Shown here: positions 1-6,998 of the stretch, in pieces
Position numbering within the stretch: the first letter of the stretch is position 1
How the letters are laid out: each line of letters starts with the position of its first letter
Source of the DNA: Thermoplasmata archaeon
GTDB lineage: Archaea; Thermoplasmatota; Thermoplasmata; RBG-16-68-12
DNA length: 11,961 bases
NCBI GenBank assembly: GCA_013329855.1
Contig: DUJI01000089.1
Span: 1 to 11,961, forward strand
Direction of reading: 5' to 3'
Translations under genes and position numbers: made by a program
Notes under the pieces: generated by a model
Seen by the model: only the letters and a program-made list of their open reading frames with translations
The model's database searches: none
What the model was told of the DNA's origin: nothing

Positions 1-898
1 GGGCCGGGGCCGTGATGCCCTGGTAACCCGGCGTCGCCTGGACGGCCTGGTAGAGGTCGCGCCCGGGGGAATCGTAGCTGAGGTACAGCCACTCTCGAGC
101 CGTGTGGGCGTGGATCCCGAGGGCCGCGGCGACGGCGACGCGCTCCCGGTCCATCGCCTCGAGGACCGCGGCGACCGCCGGAGTGATCCCCTCCAGGTAG
201 TACTGGAAGTCCCCGTGGGTGGACTCGACCCGGGCCGCATTCAGGATCGTGACCCCGGGATGGAAGATCGCGCCGACGTTATCAAGCCCCGTCTTCAGCA
301 CGTTGTCCCCCGGGATGAACTGGGGGAAGGCGAGGCGAACGATCTTGAGGACCTCCGGGGTCTTGTAGGAGGGCAGCGCGGCCAGCGCCACCTCGTTCTT
401 GACGTCGAAGATACGGGCGCTCGTCGGGCTCGTGTGACGGGACGTGTAGAGGAAAGTCTGAGCCTCCGCCAGGGTGACGTCCGCCGTGACACCCTGCTGC
501 TGGAAGATGTTGCGGACTTCGAGCGCGCCTCCCGTACGGCCCGGGTTCAGGACGATGATTTGCCCGTCCTCGACCAGGCTCGCGAGGGCCAGGGCCACGT
601 CCTGGTGGGCGTTCGCGGGGACCGCAACCATGATCACATCCACCTCCGCGATGGCGTCTTTGAGGTCCGTAGTCGCCAGCCTCACCCGTCCCTCGCCCTC
701 GACGACGCCCTCGAGTTCGATGGCCCCGCGCAGCTTGAGGAGGTCCACCCGCGATGCGGTCCGATTCCAGAGGTTCACGGGGAATCCCATCTTGGCCAGG
801 TGGCCGGCCATGGCCAAGCCGCCGTGCCCCGCCCCGAGGACGGCGAATCGGGGACGCACACGGCGACGGCGGCGGGGCCGGGGCGGCACATCTGGCAT
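1..898 (-). CDS. NAD(P)-dependent octopine/nopaline dehydrogenase-family enzyme (3' end cut by window edge)
   Basis: Enzymes of this family reductively join a 2-oxo acid and an amino acid, or catalyse related NAD(P)-linked redox steps; the substrate here is unknown. Translated from 898, 299 residues are visible and the frame is still open at the window edge, so about the last 60 residues are missing. An N-terminal Rossmann fold starts with GAGHGG (residues 22-27). The strand ending VIMVAVPANAH follows at about 88-98. The opine-dehydrogenase C-terminal domain begins near 200, with the family's N..GAIFHPG..ILNA block and its presumed catalytic His at 213. It continues through DFQYYLEGITP, an ERVAVAAALGI helix and a final YQGI.AP. 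The start is uncertain. ATG 898 has GAGG about 11 nt upstream, but the Arg/Pro-rich residues 2-17 precede the fold, so GTG 859 would give a more compact protein; ATG 992-994 is also in frame. It is transcribed away from the hydrolase gene at 1345. Family call firm; substrate and start not. Confidence 0.92.
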   Translation of the reverse strand, partial: MPDVPPRPRRRRRVRPRFAVLGAGHGGLAMAGHLAKMGFPVNLWNRTASRVDLLKLRGAIELEGVVEGEGRVRLATTDLKDAIAEVDVIMVAVPANAHQDVALALASLVEDGQIIVLNPGRTGGALEVRNIFQQQGVTADVTLAEAQTFLYTSRHTSPTSARIFDVKNEVALAALPSYKTPEVLKIVRLAFPQFIPGDNVLKTGLDNVGAIFHPGVTILNAARVESTHGDFQYYLEGITPAVAAVLEAMDRERVAVAAALGIHAHTAREWLYLSYDSPGRDLYQAVQATPGYQGITAPA

Positions 899-1015
899 CG
901 GTGCACGGACCTCGAGGAGTGGCTCGTCCGCTCGCTCAGACGGGCGGGTGACCGCGGTGGAAGCGCCAACGGCTTCCTGTCCTCGTCCCTGCATCTCCCG
1001 AGTCCAGAGTCGCCG

Positions 1016-1118
1016 CCGGGACGGGAGGCCCTGTTGGGCCGGCGTCCGGTCATCCCGGAGCAACGCGGCCCCGCGAGGTCCTCGCGGACCCCACCCCTCC
1101 TGAAAGACCACGGAGGGG
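1016..1118. repeat. Cluster of three adjacent inverted repeats (possible structured leader)
   Basis: Unit one is nested: CCGGGA (1016-1021) pairs with TCCCGG (1053-1058) and encloses GGCCC-tgtt-GGGCC (1027-1040). Unit two is CCGCGAG-gtc-CTCGCGG (1071-1087), a perfect 7-bp stem with a 3-nt loop. Unit three is CCCCTCC (1094-1100) pairing with GGAGGGG (1112-1118) over an 11-nt loop. All lie upstream of the dehydrogenase that reads leftward and would be in its mRNA leader if transcription starts near 1120-1130. The pairings are read directly from sequence; any role is inference, and high G+C makes chance stems common. Confidence 0.45.
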
Positions 1119-1219
1119 CATCCCGCCGGGTGAGCGGCTCGAAGTGATAAGGCTAAACAGATGGGTGTCGTTCCGTCATTAGGATTGTGTACATATGCTT
1201 CCACGTCCGCGCCGGCCAG

Positions 1220-1246
1220 GTGCGCATGGGAGCCATGCGGGCGCAC
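1220..1246. repeat. Inverted repeat / hairpin in the divergent region
   Basis: CGCATGG (1223-1229), loop GAG, CCATGCG (1233-1239) forms a perfect 7-bp stem. A further GTG/CAC pairing at 1220-1222 and 1244-1246 flanks it across a 4-nt bulge. It lies about 100 bp before the hydrolase start. It could be a dyad operator for a dimeric regulator or an RNA hairpin; nothing in the sequence decides between them. Confidence 0.4.
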
Positions 1247-1344
1247 AATCTTCTTAGACGCGCGGCCCTTGTCGGGAGACGGCGGGCTCGTGGACCCGAG
1301 GGAAGGACCGCGTGACCTCCACGTCCCTGTTCCGGGATGTTCGT

Positions 1345-1938
1345 ATGGCCGAAGCACTGCATCTGGATCCGAAGCGCCTCGCGTTGGTGGTCATCGACCT
1401 GCAGAAGGGAATCGTGGCCGCGCCCACGCAGCCTCACAGCGCCGCGAGCGTCGTCGCGAATGCCGCGCGCCTCGCTGATGAGTGTCGTTCCCGCGGCGCC
1501 TTCGTCGTGCTCGTCCATGTCGGGCCGTCCCCGGACGGGAAGGACGCCCTGCATCCTATCACGGATCCGTTGCCGCCGCGGTCTCCCCCCGCGCCGGGCT
1601 GGGATGAGTTCGTGTCCGAGATCGGACCCAAGCCGGGGGACCACGTGGTCCGCAAGCGGCAGTGGGGTGCGTTCTACGGCACGGACCTCGACCTCCAGCT
1701 CCGGAGGCGCGGCGTCGACACGATCGTCCTGTGCGGCATCTCGACGAACTACGGAGTGGAGAGCACCGCGCGCGACGCGTACGAACGCGGGTACAACCAG
1801 ATCTTCGTCGAGGATGCCTGTTCGTCGAGGGGAGCGGAGGAGCATGCCTTCCCCTTCCGCGCGATCTTCCCCCGGATCGGCATCGTGCGGAGCACGGAGG
1901 ATGTGCTGAGGGCGCTCCGGCCGGGTGTTCCCGCATAG
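1345..1938 (+). CDS. Isochorismatase-fold hydrolase, YecD-like
   Basis: This belongs to the cysteine-hydrolase/isochorismatase superfamily. The closest protein I recognise is bacterial YecD, whose physiological substrate is unsettled. Numbered from ATG 1345, the family Asp is in VVIDLQKG (D18), the Lys is in RKRQWGAFYGT (K104), and the nucleophile-loop block LCGISTNYGVESTARDA spans about 129-145. The residue normally occupied by the nucleophilic Cys is Gly (G137). This is also seen in true isochorismatases and YecD-type proteins, so a cysteine-thioester mechanism is unlikely. The protein is 197 aa, the usual length, and ends with PRIGIVRSTEDVL, again YecD-like. I chose ATG 1345 because it gives the YecD-like N-terminus. 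GTG 1312, 11 codons upstream, is preceded by GAGGGAAGG and is a real alternative. It is followed after about 60 bp by the SRPBCC gene on the same strand. Confidence 0.95.
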   Translation: MAEALHLDPKRLALVVIDLQKGIVAAPTQPHSAASVVANAARLADECRSRGAFVVLVHVGPSPDGKDALHPITDPLPPRSPPAPGWDEFVSEIGPKPGDHVVRKRQWGAFYGTDLDLQLRRRGVDTIVLCGISTNYGVESTARDAYERGYNQIFVEDACSSRGAEEHAFPFRAIFPRIGIVRSTEDVLRALRPGVPA

Positions 1939-1967
1939 GCGTCACGCGTCGGCGTGGGGTCGGCAGG

Positions 1968-1975
1968 ATTTTGAA
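1968..1975 (+). promoter_or_regulatory. TATA-like element for the SRPBCC gene
   Basis: ATTTTGAA is an A/T-rich island in G+C-rich surroundings, centred 26-27 bp before the GTG at 1998. This spacing matches the elements before 4665, 9075 and 10110 and would make a leaderless mRNA starting at that GTG. Confidence 0.4.
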
Positions 1976-1997
1976 CCTCTCCGCCTTTGAGCCGCGC

Positions 1998-2474
1998 GTG
2001 CCCGATCCCGAAGTGCCACCGACCCCGACGTCTGTGCCCGTCGCCAAGCCGCCGATCTCCCACGCCGCGGTGCTCGGCGACGCGAAGATCACGATTGACG
2101 CTCCCGCGTTCAAGGTGTTCGCGGCCCTCACGGACCCGGAGCGGCTCGCCGCCTGGTGGGGCCAAGACGCACTCGTCGAAGCGGACGAGGGCGGGCGGTA
2201 CGAGACCACGCTGCCCGTGGGCCGCGTCGAAGGCACGATCACCGCGATCGACGGTCCTGGGATTCTCGACTTCACCTGGCCCCTGATGGCCGAGGGCATC
2301 TCGGTCAGCACGAGCGTCCACTACCTCCTGTCCCCGATGGGGCCGCAGACCGCGGTCCACGTGGCCCACCGCGCCCCGAAGGAGGTGCCGGGAGATTGGA
2401 CCGCGCTGTGGCAAGGCGTCCTTGGGGCTCTCAAGGCCTACGTCGAGGGGAGTCCGGAATCTGAGTTGGCGTGA
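1998..2474 (+). CDS. SRPBCC / AHSA1-like ligand-binding domain protein
   Basis: A single-domain helix-grip (START/Bet v1-like) protein of 158 aa. The family binds hydrophobic ligands or assists other proteins; no specific ligand can be read here. The first ~15 residues are Pro-rich and probably disordered. The domain opens with the characteristic AKITIDAPAFKVFAALTDPE stretch and AAWWG, continues through EGGRYETTLPVG and GTITAIDGPGILDFTW, and ends in a long C-terminal helix (WTALWQGVLGALKAYVEG) that would cover the ligand cavity. The start is ambiguous: TTG 1971, GTG 1998, GTG 2013 and GTG 2034 are all in frame. I chose 1998 because an A/T-rich element is centred 26-27 bp upstream, as at other genes here. 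It may also be co-transcribed with the upstream hydrolase (59-bp gap). Family call good, function unknown. Confidence 0.88.
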   Translation: MPDPEVPPTPTSVPVAKPPISHAAVLGDAKITIDAPAFKVFAALTDPERLAAWWGQDALVEADEGGRYETTLPVGRVEGTITAIDGPGILDFTWPLMAEGISVSTSVHYLLSPMGPQTAVHVAHRAPKEVPGDWTALWQGVLGALKAYVEGSPESELA

Positions 2475-2576
2475 CCTGCCCATCCGCGGTCGGTCCGTCT
2501 CCGAGTTCACCGGGCCTGCGCCTCACCGGTCCTGTCGCAAAGGGTCAAGTCCCGCCGAGGGCTTTGCCCGGTTACC

Positions 2577-3419
2577 ATGCGGGGCAGCCTCGAGGGCCGC
2601 GTGTGCATCGTGACGGGACCGACGTCGGGCATCGGGAGGGAGACGGCACGCGGGCTCGCACGGCTGGGAGCCCGGGTGGTCTTTGCGTGTCGCAACGAAA
2701 TCAAGGGAGCCGCGGTGCGCGGGGAGATCGCCGCGGACACGGGGAATCCGAACCTCGAGGTCGCGCACATCGACCTGGCCGATCCCGTGTCGGTCCGCGC
2801 CTTCGCTGCGGACTTCCAGGCGACCCATCCCCGACTCGATGTCCTCATCAACAATGCGGGCGTCCTGGCGTTCCGCCGGCGGCTCGCGCCGAACGGCGTC
2901 GAGAGCCACTTCTCGGTGAACGTCCTGGGTCCGTTCCTCCTGACCAACCTCCTGATTCCGGTTCTCGAGGCGAGTGCGCCCTCCCGCGTCATCAACGTGG
3001 GCTCGGCCACCCACTTCAGCGGCCACGTGGACTTCGACAACCTGCAGGGGGAGCGGGAGTACCGGTTCATCCGCGCCTACAGCAACTCGAAGCTCGAGAT
3101 TCTCCTGCTCACCTACGAGCTCGCCCGACGCCTCGACGGGCAGGGCGTCACCGTCAACTGCGTCCATCCCGGGGCCATCCGCACGGGCCTGTACAACGGC
3201 CTCCCCGTGGCGGCGCGGTTCGTCAAGTTCTTCCTGCGGAGCCCGAAGACGGGCGCGGCGCCCATCGTGCGCCTGGCCTCAGCCCCGGAGCTCCAGCACG
3301 TCAGCGGTCGCTACTTCGACCGCCTCCGGGAGACCCGTTCCTCGCCGGAGTCGTACGACGTTGAGGTCGCAGCCCGACTCTGGTCCGCATGCGAGGCGCT
3401 CGCGGGTCCCGCGAACTGA
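2577..3419 (+). CDS. Classical short-chain dehydrogenase/reductase, retinol-dehydrogenase-like
   Basis: An NAD(P)-dependent oxidoreductase of 280 aa, cytosolic, acting on an unknown alcohol/ketone. All classical SDR signatures are present. The dinucleotide-binding motif is TGPTSGIG (13-20). Arg39 in VVFACRN at the end of beta-2 favours NADP(H). D66 is in the HIDLAD segment and NNAG is at 92-95. The catalytic tetrad is N115, S143, Y168 and K172 (YSNSK), and the NCVHPG block follows the active site. The ACRN plus LINNAG layout resembles the RDH11-14/WW-oxidoreductase group rather than fatty-acid reductases, but substrate cannot be inferred. ATG 2577 fits the fold start (EGRVCIVTG) and has no Shine-Dalgarno. 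A weak TCAAGT at 2544-2549 is the only promoter-like patch. The gene lies 102 bp after the SRPBCC gene and converges on the helicase, with 16 bp between stops. Confidence 0.96.
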   Translation: MRGSLEGRVCIVTGPTSGIGRETARGLARLGARVVFACRNEIKGAAVRGEIAADTGNPNLEVAHIDLADPVSVRAFAADFQATHPRLDVLINNAGVLAFRRRLAPNGVESHFSVNVLGPFLLTNLLIPVLEASAPSRVINVGSATHFSGHVDFDNLQGEREYRFIRAYSNSKLEILLLTYELARRLDGQGVTVNCVHPGAIRTGLYNGLPVAARFVKFFLRSPKTGAAPIVRLASAPELQHVSGRYFDRLRETRSSPESYDVEVAARLWSACEALAGPAN

Positions 3420-3435
3420 CGCGGGAGCTTCCGGC

Positions 3436-4665
3436 TCAGCGGAACCGTCGATGACCTCGGTCGGCGTGGCGCGCGTGCTGCGGCGGACGACGTCCCCCCG
3501 GCGGCCCGCGCACCTTGGGCGGAGGCGGTGCGCGATAGTCGAAGTCCGGAAGGGTGACGCGCGGGATGGATCGCCCCAGGGCCTTTTCGATGCCGCGCAG
3601 GTCGCCCTCGTCCTCCGGGGTGACGAACGTGATGGCCTCGCCCTCCGCCTCCGCGCGAGCCGTCCGCCCGACCCGGTGGATGTAGTCCGTGGGCACGGGC
3701 GGGACGTCGTAGTTGATCACGTGGGTGATGCCTTCCACGTCGAGGCCGCGCGCCGCCACGTCGGTGGCCACGAGCACTTGATGTCGTCCGCTCCGGAACC
3801 CCGCCAGCGCGGCGTCCCGCTGGCTCTGGCTGCGGTCGCCGTGGATCCGTGCGACGTCGAAGCCGGCCTGCCCTAGCTGACGGGCCACGCGGTCCGCGCG
3901 GCGCTTCGTCCTCACGAACACGAGGACGGACATCATGTCCTCCCGCCCGAGGAGCTCGACGAGCAGGGCGGTCTTCAGGTGCTGCGGCACGGGGTAGACC
4001 TCGTGCCGAATCGTGGGAGGGGGCCGGTGCGGCGGCGAGACGGAGATCCGGACGGGGTCATGCATGATTCCACGCGAGAGCGACTCGATCTCGGGCTCCA
4101 TGGTCGCGGAGAACAGGAGGGTCTGCCGCTGTCGCGGCAGCGCGTCGATGATGCGCCGCACGTCCGGAAGGAAGCCCATGTCGAGCATCCGGTCCGCCTC
4201 GTCCAGGACGAGCACCTGGAGTCCGCGGAAGTCCACGTTGCGCCGCTCCATGTGGTCCAGGAGCCGCCCGGGCGTTGCGATGACGACATCCACGCCGCCC
4301 CGGAGCGCGTGTTCCTGGGGGGCCATGCCCACGCCTCCGTACACGGACTGTCCGCGGATCCGCGTCCCTTTGCCGAACTGGCGGAAGGCGGTCTCCGTCT
4401 GGGCGGCGAGCTCGCGTGTCGGCGAGAGGATGAGGGCTCGCGTCCGGCCTGGAGGCTGCTTCATGAGCCTCTGGAGAATGGGAAGGACAAACGCCGCGGT
4501 CTTGCCCGAGCCCGTCTGGGCCGTGCCAATGACGTCCCGCCCCTTGAGGACCGCCGGGATGGCCTCCCGCTGAATGGGCGTGGGGGCTTCGTAGCCCATG
4601 GCATAGACGGCCCGGAGGAGCACCGGGTCGAGGCCGAGGTGGTCGAACGCGCTGTGCTCGTGCAT
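3436..4665 (-). CDS. DEAD-box ATP-dependent RNA helicase (RhlE/CshA-like)
   Basis: Uses ATP to unwind or remodel RNA in the cytoplasm, for example in ribosome assembly or mRNA turnover. It has 409 aa with a complete motif set: Q-motif TPIQ (Q32), motif I AQTGSGKT (49-56), Ia PTRELA (82-87), GG (110-111), Ib TPGRLLD (131-137), II DEAD (155-158), III SAT (186-188), IV VLVFVRTK, V ATDVAARGLDV and VI HRVGRTARA. About 40 C-terminal residues are Pro/Arg/His-rich and probably disordered, a common RNA-binding extension. The core organisation is like bacterial RhlE/CshA proteins, which are also widespread in archaea. ATG 4665 is supported by a CTTAAG box centred 26-27 bp upstream and by the immediately following F..LGL.P.LL..V Q-motif region. 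The kinase gene ends 68 bp upstream; the helicase seems to have its own promoter. Confidence 0.98.
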   Translation of the reverse strand: MHEHSAFDHLGLDPVLLRAVYAMGYEAPTPIQREAIPAVLKGRDVIGTAQTGSGKTAAFVLPILQRLMKQPPGRTRALILSPTRELAAQTETAFRQFGKGTRIRGQSVYGGVGMAPQEHALRGGVDVVIATPGRLLDHMERRNVDFRGLQVLVLDEADRMLDMGFLPDVRRIIDALPRQRQTLLFSATMEPEIESLSRGIMHDPVRISVSPPHRPPPTIRHEVYPVPQHLKTALLVELLGREDMMSVLVFVRTKRRADRVARQLGQAGFDVARIHGDRSQSQRDAALAGFRSGRHQVLVATDVAARGLDVEGITHVINYDVPPVPTDYIHRVGRTARAEAEGEAITFVTPEDEGDLRGIEKALGRSIPRVTLPDFDYRAPPPPKVRGPPGGRRPPQHARHADRGHRRFR

Positions 4666-4688
4666 CGCGTGCCGTACACCATCAATCC

Positions 4689-4694
4689 CTTAAG
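4689..4694 (-). promoter_or_regulatory. TATA-like CTTAAG box, helicase promoter
   Basis: CTTAAG sits between the kinase stop and the helicase ATG and is centred 26-27 bp before ATG 4665. No Shine-Dalgarno lies between the box and the ATG, so a leaderless mRNA is the simplest reading. The same hexamer occurs at the same distance before the ABC ATPase gene. Confidence 0.5.
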
Positions 4695-4733
4695 GATTCC
4701 CCTCCGCATGCGTGGTCTCCGTGCCCCTAAGGG

Positions 4734-6809
4734 CTACGCTTTGGAGCTGGGCGCGGCCGCGGACGCGGTTCGGGGTTTCTTGGGCACCGTGACCGTAAAC
4801 ACGGATCCCTTGCCGGCCTCCGTGGCCACCTCGATCGTGCCGTGGTGAGCCGAGACGATGCTCTTGCAGAGGGGCAAGCCCAGCCCCGTGCCCTCGGGCT
4901 TCGCCTTCGTAGTGAAGAAGGGTTCCCAGATCCGGCGCACCACGTCGGGCGTCATGCCGGTGCCCGTGTCCGCGACGATGATGCGGACCACGTCCGGCTG
5001 CTCCTCGAGGCGCACCTCCACCCGTCCCGCGGACGTCGCCTCGAGCGCGTTCTTGAGCAGGTTGTCCACGACCTGCATCATCCGCGTCGCGTCCACGAGG
5101 GCTGGGATCGGTCCGTCCCCGAGGGATGCGACGAGGGCCACGTTCGGCTTGCGGTGCACCTCGACTTCGTCCACGCCTCTCCGGACGACATCCCGCAGGT
5201 CCGTCTCCATGAGGCGGAGTTCCAAGGGCCTCGAGATGGAGAGCAGGTCCGAGATGATCCGGGCGGCAAGGAGTCGCTGTTCGTTGATCTTCGTCACCTT
5301 TTCCTTCACCTTCGGATCTGCGCTCTGCCGCTCCAGAGAGGTCGCGAGGAGCGAGATGTTCGTCAGGGGCGTGACGAGCTCGTGGCCGATGAAGGCGGCC
5401 GCCCGGCCGAGCGCCGCGAGCCGTTCGTTCTCCAAGGCGAGTCGCTCGGCGTCCCGTTCCTCCGTGATGTCGCGGCCGATGATCGCGACGGTGGGCGAGG
5501 CATCGAGCAGGGAGATGAGCCGTGCTCGGATGACCACCTCCCTGCGGCGGCCGCTCGAGTCCTGCATGGAGAAGTAGATGGGATCGGGAACGGGCTTCCC
5601 CTCGAGGAGGGCCTTCAGCAGACCCTGGAGCAGCTCGGGGTTCTCCGTCCGAGCGACCTGCCAGACGTTCTTCCCAACGACCTCGGCAATCGGTCGCCCA
5701 AGGAAGGCCGCCACGGCCGGGTTCGCGTCTAGGACGGTTCCTCGGGGATCGATGAGGAGGATCGACTCCGTGGCCGTTTCGAACAGGGTGCGGTATCGCT
5801 GCTCCGAGCCCCGCCCCCGGGTTTCCGCCTCCTCCCGGGCTCGGCGCTGACGTAGCGCGGTGATCCCGTGGGAGAGGTTCTCGGCCAGGCGCGTGAGGAG
5901 GGCGACCTCCTCCTCGACAAAGGCCTTCGGAGCTCCCGCGTAGATCATGAGAGCGCCGAACACCTTCTCGGAGTCTCGCAAGGGGAGGGCAATGGACGCG
6001 GCGTAGCCCCGCTTGAGGGCGTCCTCCCGCCACGGAGCGAACTCCGGATCGTGGGGGATGTCCCGCTCGATGACGGTCCGCCCCTCGCGAATGGAGGTTC
6101 CCGTGGGCCCCCGGCCCCGATCCGTGTCCGCCCATGTGATGCCCAACCTCTCCGTGTAGCCCTCCTCGAGGCCCGCAAAGGCCACGGGCGTCACCGTCTT
6201 CGCCGCATCCTCTTCCGCATAGCCCACCCAGGAGAGTCGATAGCCCGCGTCCACGATGATCTGGCAAATCTCGCGGAGGAGCGTCGGCTCCTCGGTCTCC
6301 TGCGTCAGGGCCTCGTCGCAGGCGGTGAGCGTGCGGAGCGCCCGGTTCACCCGGGCGAGTTCCCGGTCCGTCCTCCGGCGGCGGGTGACGTCCGCGTAGA
6401 CGGACAGGACACCGGTGACCTTCCCCGATTCGTCCACCAGGGGCGCCATGCTGAGGACCAGATCGACCGGCTTCCCTTTCCGCGTTCGCCGCCGGACCTC
6501 CAGGTTCGAGATCCCTGCACCGCTCAGGACGGTGGCCCACAGCCGCTCGAACTGCTCGCGGAATTCCTCGGGGACGATGAGGAGGGGCTGTCCGAGGATC
6601 TCGGACTCCTGCCAGCCGAAGAGCCGAGCGGCCGCCCGGCTCCAGAGACGGACCTTGCCGTCGAGGTCGAGCGCGGCCATGGCGACGGGAGAAGCGCGGA
6701 AGATGGCCTGCAACGTCCCGATGGTCTGGAAGAAGGCCTTCCGGGCCTCCGGCTCGCTGGGGACATTCGCATCCCTCGGTTCCGCAGTCTCCGCCGGCGC
6801 GGTGGGCAT
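4734..6809 (-). CDS. Cytosolic sensor histidine kinase, PAS-GAF-PAS-HisKA-HATPase
   Basis: An autophosphorylating signal-transduction kinase of 691 aa with no transmembrane segment or signal peptide, so it senses inside the cell. Domains in order are PAS-1 (~28-145), GAF (~165-320), PAS-2 (~340-455), a HisKA dimerisation helix with H-box GHELVTPLTN (H476), and a HATPase_c domain. The HATPase domain has an N-box (VDNLLKNALEAT, N583/N587), a G1 box (DTGTGM, 614-619), an F-box (WEPFFTTK) and a G2 box (GTGLGL, 640-645). All catalytic boxes look intact. No receiver domain or response regulator lies in the window, so the partner is elsewhere. I chose ATG 6809 because a TATA-like element lies at 6876-6882, inside the optional 48-codon extension that would start at ATG 6953. 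The ligands of PAS and GAF cannot be read; a Cys-poor GAF argues against a bilin chromophore. Confidence 0.96.
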   Translation of the reverse strand: MPTAPAETAEPRDANVPSEPEARKAFFQTIGTLQAIFRASPVAMAALDLDGKVRLWSRAAARLFGWQESEILGQPLLIVPEEFREQFERLWATVLSGAGISNLEVRRRTRKGKPVDLVLSMAPLVDESGKVTGVLSVYADVTRRRRTDRELARVNRALRTLTACDEALTQETEEPTLLREICQIIVDAGYRLSWVGYAEEDAAKTVTPVAFAGLEEGYTERLGITWADTDRGRGPTGTSIREGRTVIERDIPHDPEFAPWREDALKRGYAASIALPLRDSEKVFGALMIYAGAPKAFVEEEVALLTRLAENLSHGITALRQRRAREEAETRGRGSEQRYRTLFETATESILLIDPRGTVLDANPAVAAFLGRPIAEVVGKNVWQVARTENPELLQGLLKALLEGKPVPDPIYFSMQDSSGRRREVVIRARLISLLDASPTVAIIGRDITEERDAERLALENERLAALGRAAAFIGHELVTPLTNISLLATSLERQSADPKVKEKVTKINEQRLLAARIISDLLSISRPLELRLMETDLRDVVRRGVDEVEVHRKPNVALVASLGDGPIPALVDATRMMQVVDNLLKNALEATSAGRVEVRLEEQPDVVRIIVADTGTGMTPDVVRRIWEPFFTTKAKPEGTGLGLPLCKSIVSAHHGTIEVATEAGKGSVFTVTVPKKPRTASAAAPSSKA

Positions 6810-6875
6810 AGGAGGTCTGGCGTGGTGCGGTGACGCCCTCTCGGCCGAGTCTCGCCCGGCCAAACCCGTTGGGGG

Positions 6876-6882
6876 ATATAAG
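6876..6882 (-). promoter_or_regulatory. TATA-like CTTATAT element, kinase promoter
   Basis: Reading leftward the sequence is CTTATAT, the best TATA match in the window. A start site about 26 nt downstream falls near 6852, giving a ~43-nt leader before ATG 6809. It lies within the in-frame extension to ATG 6953, which argues against that longer start. Confidence 0.5.
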
Positions 6883-6998
6883 TCGGCTAGGAAGTGGGTA
6901 TCGGTGCTGATTTCCTTGGGATCCGGGCGGAGGGCCTCGCGCGGAGCGAACACCCGCCAGCCCGCTTCGCAGGGCGCGGGGAGGAATCGCGTCTGGGC

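Larger units (their letters stand above)
899..1344. other. Divergent intergenic region with no recognised gene
   Basis: This stretch separates two divergently transcribed genes. I see no protein of recognisable family in any frame. The open frames across it are continuations of, or shadows to, the flanking genes. It contains four inverted-repeat units (around 1016-1058, 1071-1087, 1094-1118 and 1223-1239). Its few A/T-rich patches could be promoter elements: 1143-1157 and 1187-1198 reading left, and 1250-1256 reading right. None sits about 26 bp from a start codon, unlike other genes in this window, so both flanking genes may have transcribed leaders. A GAGGGAAGG purine run lies just before the alternative GTG start at 1312. 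Confidence 0.6.

Noticed and set aside
104..1147. 347-codon plus-strand open frame opposite the dehydrogenase
   Set aside because: The opposite strand encodes a clear octopine-dehydrogenase-family protein. The plus-strand translation is Arg/Gly/Asp-rich with no domain, as expected of an antisense frame in high-G+C DNA.
2559..2569. GGGC-TTT-GCCC hairpin just before the short-chain dehydrogenase start
   Set aside because: Only 4 bp of stem; expected often by chance at this G+C content.
5868..6833. 321-codon plus-strand open frame opposite the kinase
   Set aside because: Low-complexity antisense frame with no recognisable domain. Similar long shadows lie opposite the ABC ATPase (8296-9102) and the toroid gene (9142-10137).
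6960..6975. GCCC..GGGC stem 24 bp downstream of the DUF5611-like gene as a terminator
   Set aside because: Short, with a bulge and no T-run on the coding strand. Archaeal terminators are mainly U-rich tracts, so I could not support it as a feature.
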